64,000 nucleotides of DNA from NCBI GenBank assembly GCA_014529385.2, contig CM043960.1, forward strand, positions 23,684,396-23,748,395, read 5' to 3'. Shown piece after piece: positions 55,131 through 64,000 of this stretch (position 1 is the first letter of the stretch; every line of letters starts with the position of its first letter). The notes beneath the pieces were generated by a model. That model was not told where the DNA came from. It ran no database searches and saw nothing but the letters and a program-made list of their open reading frames with translations. This stretch comes from Adiantum capillus-veneris (lineage: Eukaryota; Streptophyta; Polypodiopsida; Polypodiales; Pteridaceae). Made by a program: the position numbers and the translations under genes.

Positions 55131-56344
55131 AGGCTTCTTATTCTAAGCAATATGATGTTTTTTGAAGCTCGTGTATTGATTGTTTTCCTTTGGGACCCAC
55201 TTCTTTGTGCTCAGTCAACTTCTTTGAAACCCAAATCCGATTTGCAAAAGCTTGCAACTTTGGGATTTGCTTAGCCATTCTTGCATGCTTTGGCTGTTTT
55301 TCTTTTGGCCTTGGATCTTGTGATTTTCCATCAAAGATGTTTGTCTTCTTGACCCATACCTTCTTTTGGCCAATTTGGATCTTTGGTATCCACATTTGTC
55401 AAACTTTTTGTCTTTGACTTGTTGTTCGTTTATTTGGCCTTCTTTGGTTGTTATGGAAGTTGCTAGTGAGGGTGATGACCTGAGTTCTTGGTAGGGAATG
55501 TCATAAGAATCATCACTATTGCTGCTATCCTCATCAAGGTTGCATTCTAGCACTTTCCCTTTGTGGTTTCGATTGTTATGAAAAGTTATTATTTGCTTGC
55601 TCTTGGGTTGTTGTTTATGGGATGACTTTGGTATCCACTTGATTAAAGCGTTGTTAGCTCCATGGTTGCCTTCTTTTTGGCTGAGTCTTTTCTTCATGTA
55701 TAGGAGCCACAAATGAGGATGCTTGTTGCAGTTGCATTTTCACCAAGGATTTTGGAATCCACTTTTGATGCGCTTTATTTTTGTAGCGACGATGACATTG
55801 TTTCCTGGGTCTTTGATCTGGACAATCATAAAGTTAAAGTTTCATTCTTGTTACCTGTTGGGTCGTTTGAATTTTAGTTCTTTGTATCTTCTTGAAGCTC
55901 CAAGTGCTCTACTGAGTCAAAGAACCCATATTATTCTTCATCTTTATTTTCCTGGATCATACTCATTGCAAAGTAATGAACAATATCATAGCCATCTTCC
56001 TCACAAAACTTTGTTGTTGGACTGTCTTGTATAGTGCACACATCTAGAGTAGCCAAGATGTGTTCCCTTTCAAGTGGTTATAAATCTTCCTTAGGAATGG
56101 ATTCTAGATGTAATCCATATCTTCAATTGGCATTTCTAGGACTCTCGCTTTAAGCTTCCGCATTGTGAAGCTCCACATATCCACAGTTCTTTAGGCTTAC
56201 CCAACCATGCTGGAAGTTCTGATTTTGCTATTGTAGCGGAATCAAACTCTTCCATAGGCATTCTTGTCACATCCCTGTAACTTTGGTCCTTCATATTTAT
56301 CCTTGTCGTGGTTTCCATATGTCTCAGGTAAATATAGTCATAAC
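55131..56344 (-). pseudogene. Region after protease, Lys/Gln/Ser-rich
   Basis: Minus-strand frames (55215-55712 and 56136-56318) follow the protease in order. The first part includes T-T-R-I-N-M-K-D-Q-S-Y and W-L-G-K-P-K-E-L. Later it is basic and Ser-rich with an acidic D-E-D-S-S-N-S-D-D patch. No RT motif. It probably is the linker between protease and a lost RT. Confidence 0.5.
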
Positions 56345-56900
56345 CCCAATCTTGGCCCCATTTTTAGCTGTCACATGAATGGTCTTCCTAGAATGATATC
56401 ATAGTTGTTCTTCTTGCCAAATTCAACAATAGCAAAGGTTTGCTCATATTCAATGCCACAAGAAGTAACAAATGCTTTTTCTAGTAGTCCTATGGGTCTT
56501 TCCATGTGTCCGTCTACAAGCTACAATTTCATCCTAGTAGCCCTCAATGCTGGTTTTTCCCATTTTTTCCAAACCTCTTTCGTTGCAACGGCAACACCGG
56601 CTCCATTGTCAAGGATTGCCATGGTTGTTATACCTTGAAATTCCACAAGAAGAGTGGTGTTCCCATCTTCTCTCTCATAATATTTGCCTACTTTGTTTAA
56701 TGGAGCTGGCCTAGTGTTTAGCTGAGGCATTTGAAGCTCTTTGATCCCTTCCTCAATTTGAGTCATTGTTTTTTTTACATCAAATTTCTCTAGGAATTTT
56801 CCCACAATAGCCCACATGTTTGATCGTATTCTAAAAAACTTGGCTAACATTATTGTATAGGTGACTGGTGTTGACAAAATGTCTATCAGCCCTTTCAAAT
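56345..56900 (-). pseudogene. Gypsy-type aspartic protease
   Basis: Retropepsin-like domain. The active site at 56602-56610 reads D-N-G (in A-I-L-D-N-G-A-G) rather than D-S/T-G. The C-terminal I-I-L-G-R-P-F-M motif lies at about 56371-56400. The region between includes L-V-D-G-H-M-E-R-P and G-K-K-N-N-Y. A frame change near 56520 separates the halves. The D-N-G change suggests loss of activity. Confidence 0.75.
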
Positions 56901-57099
56901 TGATGACCTTGTTGGGAGAGAATCTCTATGATGGGACCGCAATAACATCTGACTTGGCCTCATACTCTCCCGTATAGGTTGGTAGTGTTCTTAGCAAATG
57001 GGGTTAACTGCTCATAGATTGTACAGATCCTTTGTCTCCCTAATACAATTCCACTTCTAGATTCATTTGAGATCCAGTCTCAAATTCCTCTATCGATGG

Positions 57100-59620
57100 A
57101 AGAGGCACTCCTCTTCCATCCCTCGTTTGGTTTACTCATCTGCTTATCTCGCTTTCTTCATTGGCCTCTCTGACTTGTTTCCACAATTTGTCAAGACCAT
57201 CTATTTCTTTACAACTCTTAGGTATAGCTATGTGAAACCCCTTGAAAGATTTATCTGTGATATTCAACACTATCCTTGGCTCTAATGTGGGGTCCTTGAG
57301 CTTTAGTCCGTGCTTGTGATTGGAATCTAGCTCTTTTTGTTCTTGGTTTGGTGGGATTACTCGTGTAGGTGGGACAGAGATCACACCCTCAGGTTTTCCA
57401 ACTTGTGGTTCTAGTAAATATTGGGCTATTTGGATCATTTTCTTGTACATTTCAAGATTGTACTTTTAAAGTTCCGCATATGGATATATCATCCACCTAT
57501 GTTCTTGGGTTTGGTTGTTTTTGAGCCGTGTTTCGTAGGCTTTTAGGAGGGTGTCTAATGGCTCATTAACCTTTTCTACCGATATTGATCCTCCTGAGCT
57601 AGCACTTCTTGGTTTCTTATCTGTGGATGGTTCTTCTAGAGTTTGAGACATATGCAAAAGAGAAGGTGCAACCCTTTCCTCATGTTGTCTTATCTTCTCT
57701 TTAGCTTGGGTAAGATCCTTAGCTAGGGATTTTTTCTCTCGTTCCCTACATTCATCCGTCTCTAGATTCACATCAGTGTTTGTTTTCTTTGTCTCTAAGT
57801 TCTCCTCAGCTTTTTTTTGTGCTTGCACTCTTGTAACTACTTGAACTAATACGACGTTTTTATTTTTTGAGATACTAGGTAGTTGAACGGTTCCTGAGAT
57901 TTTTTTGTGATCTTTCTAAGTGGTGTTGGGTTTTTTGGGCAGTTGGGGATCAAGTGAATGACACCACAGCTCGGGGGGCTCACTATGTGTAAAACTACCA
58001 TATCACGTGCGTTCAAGACATGTTTGTAAAACCCCTTATCTGTGAATTTTGTTAAGAATATAATGTAACTTTTCGTTTAAAATCTATAAGTTTTTTGCAA
58101 ATTTGAAAAAATAATGCCCTTCTGTATATATATTTATGCAAGTTTCAAGAACTTTAAATACCCTTCTGTTGAGCTCACATGATACGTTACATTTTTATTA
58201 GGTGACCTACCTAGGAACCACAGTCAAGACAATAGGCATTTACTTGTGTGATCTCCATCTGAGGACATTGTTTGACCAAGTGGTTGCCATGGCTTTTGTG
58301 ACAATCTGGTTGAGGAGCTTCTTCTTCCATTTTCTCTTGGCTGTAAACACGCTCTGACCTAGCTAAGCCTCTATTCACAATGAACTACAATGTCCTTTTG
58401 CCCATCCCATACCCTCTTTCTTGAATTAAAAATGTAGGAGGTGGAGGTTGTATCGGTCTCACCACTTCATGTGTTTCTCTTATATTTTGTTGTTTTGAAG
58501 GGCAGTACCTGTTTTGGTTGTTATAATACATTGTGGCTAGTACTAGCTATTGTTTATTAGATGTTTCCATCATCTACGTGTATCTCATTTCTACAGGCAT
58601 TCTAGCACCTAATAGTGGAGGTTATTTTCCTAAGACAAGCTGTGGTATTGAAACTCCTATTGGTCCTGGAGCATTTCCCATATCATTTCTAGGTGGAAGA
58701 GGTGGTACTGGAACAGGTTGTGAATACCTCTCCTTAGCATGTTCCATGGTGTAGTAACACTCTTCCCTTATATGGTTTGTCCATTTTCTCTCAATTTTGC
58801 ACCACTTAAGCTCCCTTGGATCAACATTTACAAGAGGAGCTAACCTTGTGACCATTTTGTTAATAAATGTTTCTTGATCAATAGGTGATGCTGGTTTTGC
58901 AATGGACTCACTCATTTGTGAATCACTATGTTAAGAGGATGTATCATTCTCTTGATTCTTACAATCATTTTCTTTATATTTCTCGCAGTTATCCACCAGA
59001 TGAAGAGTTTCTTTGATCAATTCGTTTAACGTCATGCTCCTTATCATATGCAGATCCTTCCGAAGATCCACATGTCTCAATACTTGGATAAAGATCAACA
59101 TTAACCGTGCTTGTGTAGGTCATTCATCTCTCGGATAGAACTTGACATATCTCTTGAGCTATAATGTCGCTTTGCATACTGATTCATCCTCTTTTTGTTT
59201 GAATATGTGAATTTGCGAGATTGTATTGTGAGCTATGCCTTTTTGTGAGAATTCTTCGATAAATTTATCAAACAGCTCATCATCAAAAGTCTCAAAATCA
59301 CATCTTTCCACTGAGTCGTACCATGAAGCCGCATCGTCTTCTAGAGCTAGTCCAAATCCCACAAACTATGTTGCAAAATCCAAAACTTCCTCTGCTCTAA
59401 TTACTCTTAAAGCTTCTACGTGATCTCTTGGATCTTTAACTCTCGCGTATTTCTTGCTTACCCATTTCTGGATCTGGGATGGTCTAACTCACCGATTGTT
59501 ACAAGTCTAACCATAGATTCTCCCAATCCTTCTCTCGCTTCAAGCCTTCTACCATGCCTAGGTTCTTCTTCGAAGGGATTAGTCATTTTGCTGGAGATTG
59601 GTCCTTGAGAAGGCTAATCT
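57100..59620 (-). pseudogene. Gypsy-type Gag
   Basis: Read on the minus strand, it starts near 59590 with M-T-N-P-F-E-E-E-P. The capsid core follows at 59362-59159: A-S-W-Y-D, F-D-E-L-F, F-I-E-E-F. A Pro-rich part lies at 58915-58622. A zinc-knuckle-like C-x2-C-x3-H-x4-C near 57945-58240 is split by the MITE at 57970-58215, with a further C/H cluster just upstream. A helical, Lys/Glu-rich region covers 57828-57466. Many stops. Confidence 0.65.
57970..58215. mobile_element. 246-bp MITE, copy 2
   Basis: Same length and orientation as 20549-20794. The target duplication is CACCACAG/AACCACAG (57962-57969, 58216-58223), 7 of 8 matching. It sits inside the zinc knuckle of the gag pseudogene. Confidence 0.85.
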
Positions 59621-60454
59621 TAATTGGATTGATCTGCCATCTCTGTGATCACTTCATCTCTCGTTACCTCTCTAGAATGAAATCCAGCTGGCTCTCTTTT
59701 TGGGAATTCTCATGTTTATTGGAGGTATTTGTGGTCCTTCAAGACAAAAAAATCGACCTCTTTCTAATACAATCTATGGATTTGTGCTTTCTACATCTCT
59801 GTATTCTCATCCATACTTGTCAACAACTATAAACTTCTATTGATATTCGACTATGTTGTATAGACATATAAGAGCTTGTAAGCTATTAGCTCTTTTGGGT
59901 ATGGCTCTGAGCACCTAGAAAAGTTGACCTCATTGCCATCAATGTATCTATATAGTCCTTCACTCTTATCATCTGTTATCCAAACTCTTTTAACAAACAT
60001 GATCTTTATCAATTGCAAGTTTGGGGATCCATTATGGGTGGATGCTCCTCTATAGGTAGAATTTCAAAGCTTGTATAAGATGAGTTTGACCCTAAAGAGA
60101 ACATGATCTCTGGTCCTAACAACTCTACCTTGATGTAAGAAGGCTTATACCAAAGTGTTCAAGTGCTTTGGGGAAAAGTCAAAACTATGTCCAAAACCGC
60201 AATCGTTTTCTCACAACTTTCACTTTTGGACACCCCTAACTTGCGGATGGATTTTGAGGCCTTAAACAATATTTTTTTGAGTGTTGACCAACAATGAATA
60301 ACCCTTTAGAAGTCTTTGATTTTTGTTCAAGGTCTACATAGAAAGTCGTAGAGATACTCTAGAGCTTTGTTTTGATAAAAAAAGTTTTTGAATCCGATAC
60401 CGGAAGCTCAAGTTACAACCAAAACAGTCTTATTTTGACTCAACCTATGCCTGG
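59621..60454 (-). other. Leader upstream of gag, no gene
   Basis: No ORF and no clear primer site. 60160-60260 contains sequence similar in style to the repeats beyond. Confidence 0.35.
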
Positions 60455-61988
60455 AGACTTTATACACGTATAATGTCTCCCGACTCAGATTTCCTCCAAG
60501 CTTAAGTTGTAGACTCCCCTTGACATCTTCTACCCATTGCAAGTCTTTGTTTGTGATTTTGACCTTTATTTTGACACTTGAGACATTATACCCATATAAT
60601 GTCTTTTGTGACAAAATGAGGTGAATTTTATCCCAATAATTCCTTATCACTCAAGCAACTCTTATCAACTTTCAAAATTCAATTTGGACATTTTTGTGCA
60701 AGTTATGATTAATACAAGCATATCTTTCCAGATCTGTCTTCTGGCCTTTACAAGCTCAAATGATCTCCAAATGTAGTGAAATTTTGGCTAGCGACTTCTT
60801 TTATGCTCTAGGACATTAAGGTATGCCCAAATGTTTGTTTTGACCCAAATCTGGCCACTAAGACATATACATGTATAATGTCTTTTGGCTCAGAATGACA
60901 TGAAATTTTGTAAACAGGCTTAAAACATCATTTCCAACCCTCCTATGTGGTCAAAAGTGAAATTTGACTTTCAGATCTTGGCACGAGACATTATATGCGT
61001 ATAATGTCTATGTACGCAGATTTTGACAAATTTGGTATGTGAGCTTCTCTTGTGGTGCTTAACACCCCGGTATGCTCAGATTTCATTTTTTGTCTCTAAA
61101 AGTGTCCTTTAGACATTATATGCCTATAATGTCTAGCTAGTCAGAATGAAGTGAATTTCATTCCAGAGGTTCCTCTCTATACTAGCAACTCACAACAAGT
61201 TTGAAAACTGAATTTTTAAACTTTTTGAGCAATTTATGATCACTTTAAGCAATCACTTTGCGCAGATCCATCTTTGGTCTTTAAAAGATCAAAATTGCTT
61301 CAAATTGGATGAAATTTGGTCCATATGCTTCCTATATGTTGTAGAACACAAGGGTGCACTCAGTTGTAACTTTTGACCTCAAATCTGGCCTCTAAGACAT
61401 CATACGCGTATAATGTCTAGGTGGTCAGAATTTAGTTTTGTTTCTACCAGAGGTGCCCTTTGGTGTGTGTACAACAAGAATATGTGATCACAACAAATTT
61501 TGGATGTCAAAATTGCTCAAAATCACCACTTTTTGAAAAGAAAATCCCTTGAAAGAGTAAAATTCCCTTCTCTCAATCTATATGTTCAAATGACATTTTG
61601 GTAGGTGTGCTCAACAGAAGATGCAGAAGATGGATATAATGTCAAAAGTTCAAATTTGATGCCAGAATCACCACTCATACATCATAAGTGTATGATATCT
61701 GCTGATGAATTTTTGGACATAATTCATTCACAGGCATCCCCATATCTCAAGCATTAGTTTTCAAGAACTTCTAGCAATGTTCATGCAAAAATGTGCTCAA
61801 AATCACAAGTTTTTCTTTTTTTCCGCTTCTAACATTGTCTTTTGCATTTTGGGTGTCAAGAGTTGGTCAAAACTCTAGTCTCAGTGTGTACTTACGGTAA
61901 AACCACCCTTTTGAACACTCTGGTGCAGTCAAATTTTTCACATTTGGTCTCCAAATGCCCCTAGAGACATCATACGCATATGATGTCC
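60455..61988. repeat. Array of 24-bp palindromes in a 284/125-bp tandem repeat
   Basis: Eight sites with arms AGACATTATA and TATAATGTCT around a 4-bp centre start at 60455, 60581, 60861, 60986, 61111, 61395, 61681 (poor) and 61965. Spacings are 126, 280, 125, 125, 284, 286 and 284. The 60581 and 61111 units are clearly related along their whole 280-284 bp. The 125-bp units look like shortened forms. Confidence 0.85.
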
Positions 61989-63370
61989 AAGTTTATAAAA
62001 TTTCAGATTTTCTTCACAGAACCCTTGCACATGCCCTCTTATATGCTCTACATCAATCAGTCATGAAAAATTATCCACATATACTTGTTTATTGCATTTT
62101 TACCTTCAAAAGAGACTTTTTTGTGATTTCAAATGCAAACAAGTACTTAGCAAATAGATCAATGATGAATAGCTCTAGATCAAAATCACATTACATACCT
62201 AAAGCTACTCCTACAAATCATATGGGGTTTTGCATCTATGAGTAGAAAAATGCTCCACTGCTACACATGGACTAGCAAACGCTTTTCTTGACCACCAATA
62301 ACTACACTAATCTACAAGTCTTAACTAAATCTATCTAATTGTAGACCCTCGGCAAGACACACGCTTCCTGGCTATCCACTTGATCACGAAATACCCTCTT
62401 CCGGATCCACTTGAGAAAAGAATTCTTTCTTTAGCCAAAACTAAAGCAAGAAACCGACACATGAGTATTAGTAGGAATACCTACCTAAGCCGAGACAATG
62501 TTGCGGGAGTGAATCACACCACGTATAAAGTGCATGCAACACAACCTAGATCAACATAATGTCAATTGGGGACACATATGACACGATAGGCGCATATAGG
62601 AAATCTCTTTAGCTTGTCATGCTGAGACCATCCCACATATACAACACTCTAGAAGGTTAAACTAAACCACAATCAAGGGTCTCACAACTCTAGACTACAC
62701 CACCAACCCACAAATACAAAAACGGAAGGAAACTCACCAAACCATACCAGAATCGTACGAAACTTAAGGAACCCTATCCCCTCACTAGGATACAACTGTC
62801 CCAAAGCATCTACATTCAAAACCCTCACTCTAAACCCATCTACAAAAAACGCATATAAAGACAGGGTCGAATTTTGAAAGTGCCCAAAACTGAAGTCTAT
62901 GAGTAACTATGTGTAGCTCATGTCGCCATGATTCTAATGACTACTTCCAAGCAGAAAACAAACATCATTTGATACACTTACGACCACAAATGCCTCATAG
63001 ATGCGTCAGTGTGCGTGCTCTGTTCCGCGAGAAATGCTTGGCATTGTCATGTAGCTCTTGCCAAGGCTAGCGCGATGGTGTTGCTAGTTCTCCGTTTCAA
63101 TCAGTGAGCGGGGAGTAGTGCTAGGATGAAGCTCACGCTCTCTTTATTTCTCTCTTACACACAATCAACAGTAGCTTAAAACTTGATTATGACAAATTTC
63201 TTTTTACAAAAGGACCTAGGTACCTTATATACTAAGGCTACCATAGGTTAAACCTAAAATAGAGTTCAAGGGGTCAAATGGATTTGTATGTACAATCTAG
63301 AAGTGCCATTGCACCCTGACTTGTGCAACTAGACTAGCTACTTATTACAAATGATTTTTCTAACCATAAT
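61989..63370 (-). other. Probable 5' LTR interior and leader
   Basis: No gene. It leads to the LTR terminus at 63371-63442. A 96-codon plus frame at 61955-62245 is probably chance. Confidence 0.35.
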
Positions 63371-63442
63371 CCACAGCATTTCATAACTCTCAAAAAATAA
63401 GGCTTTGTTGAGTTATGTCGTGCTATTGACCCATGATCAACA
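63371..63442 (-). mobile_element. Start of 5' LTR (terminal repeat, right copy)
   Basis: Minus-strand start TGTTGATCATGG; matches 53178-53249 and ends at the same base. Confidence 0.65.
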
Positions 63443-63511
63443 AGTACCAAAGCACAAAATAATTAATACATAAGTTTAATTAGCATAGTTGACAATAACC
63501 AAGAGAGTATA

Positions 63512-63781
63512 ATGAATATTGACAACTTTGATTTTGCGCATGAAGGTGCTAATGATGATGCCCCCATATTTGTTAATTATCTTGTTACTAGGTTGCAACA
63601 AGCTATGGGAAACCCTACTTTGCAAGCTGAAGTTACTCAACAACTTCGTGCTTATGGGATTTCCCTTCCTCTCCAAGAGGAGAGAGAGCTTAGGAGGCCT
63701 TTTGATGAGACTCCTAGAAGAAGATTCTTTCCCATAAGAGAGGAGGAATCCAAAGAACGAGAAAGAGTGTTCTTGAGATAA
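63512..63781 (+). CDS. Chromovirus Gag N-terminus (another copy)
   Basis: 89 residues starting M-N-I-D-N-F-D, open to a TAA at 63779. It aligns with the decayed start at about 1262-1500: V-N-Y-L-V, then L-R-A-Y-G-I, then E-E-R-E-L-R-R-P and F-P-I-R-E-E-E. The DNA downstream to 64000 is not recognisable as gag, so this copy may be truncated or interrupted. It starts 70 bp to the right of the LTR element ending at 63442. Confidence 0.55.
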   Translation: MNIDNFDFAHEGANDDAPIFVNYLVTRLQQAMGNPTLQAEVTQQLRAYGISLPLQEERELRRPFDETPRRRFFPIREEESKERERVFLR

Positions 63782-64000
63782 GCTATCTTGAGGATGATCA
63801 TCAGTTCTTTCGTGGTTCATCCAGAATGATCAAATCATTTCTTTTCTAGCTTTAGAAAAAAAAGCACAGTGTTTCTTGGAAGACGTCCTTCTATTCTTGG
63901 TCAATTTTAGCATTTCTTAAATACCTATCAATTCGTTAGTGTATGCAATGTTATAGCTTAAAGATCTTATAATAAATTATAGAATTTTCAATCTAGGACT
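63782..64000. other. Window end, nothing recognised
   Basis: A/T-rich, no ORF of note. Confidence 0.3.

Larger units (their letters stand above)
53178..63442 (-). mobile_element. Minus-strand LTR element with gag-protease, no RT seen
   Basis: A 72-bp direct repeat (53178-53249 and 63371-63442) ends at TCAACA in both cases, which is TGTTGA on the minus strand. It is taken as the U3 ends of two LTRs. Between them on the minus strand are gag, protease, a Lys/Gln-rich region and a DEAD-box helicase fragment. A polypurine tract then precedes the left LTR. No reverse transcriptase or integrase motif is seen. LTR inner boundaries and target duplication are not resolved. Confidence 0.6.

Noticed and set aside
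60455-61988. Possible CRISPR-like array
   Set aside because: The repeats are palindromic and regularly spaced, but spacers are homologous to each other and 100-260 bp long; this is a eukaryotic tandem repeat.

Overview
This window is a repeat-dense stretch of a land-plant nuclear genome. It is built almost wholly of nested transposable elements and their decayed remains. I see no intact host gene, rRNA or tRNA. The plant assignment rests on a Ty1/copia element of plant TNT1 type, a chromodomain Ty3/gypsy element (chromovirus), a Tat-lineage Ty3/gypsy element with a second RNase H, a CACTA (En/Spm) transposon with TNP2-type transposase, a plant-type LINE and abundant GA/CT microsatellites. A large-genome vascular plant is likely. 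The chromovirus proteins feel closer to those of non-flowering plants (fern, lycophyte or moss type), but that is only an impression.

Layout. 1-1260: minus-strand LTR-element end with a tRNA-Asp-like primer site. 1262-8780: degraded plus-strand chromovirus with a 1.2-1.3 kb internal duplication of gag-protease. 8781-11570: non-coding, with GA/CT/TG microsatellites. 11572-17300: minus-strand LTR element with an acidic ORF and FDPGG/YDPGG motifs but no visible reverse transcriptase; 1,494-1,495 bp of it is tandemly duplicated. 17301-19846: non-coding, with a hairpin element and microsatellites. 19847-21235 and 46183-47150: two halves of one LINE. 21236-46182: a 24.9 kb CACTA transposon that splits the LINE, flanked by a 3-bp GGA target duplication.

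Inside the CACTA element lie three insertion groups. First, a 2.0 kb LTR-like element sits inside an inverted copy of itself (22209-26228). Second, the CACTA transposase pseudogene (about 27300-30556) is followed by a minus-strand Tat gypsy element (30838-44497). Third, that gypsy element carries a 1.34 kb TTAA-flanked DNA element in its integrase and, in its 5' LTR, a young, structurally complete copia element (38325-43863) with one uninterrupted polyprotein frame. The order of events is LINE, then CACTA, then Tat gypsy, then copia and the TTAA element.

To the right, 47283-49418 is a second copy of the acidic-ORF family on the plus strand. 50690-51680 is unusually rich in CACTT/AAGTG words. 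About 53178-63442 is a minus-strand LTR element with gag and protease but no visible RT or integrase. It carries a fragment of a DEAD-box RNA helicase next to its polypurine tract, and its upstream part holds an array of regularly spaced 24-bp palindromes. The last 500 bases hold another chromovirus gag start.

Most likely new: the TTAA-flanked element, the palindrome array, the helicase-carrying LTR element, the acidic-ORF/DPGG family, the twin-ORF LTR-like element and a 246-bp MITE family supported by two target-site duplications. All calls come from reading by eye; no database search was run.
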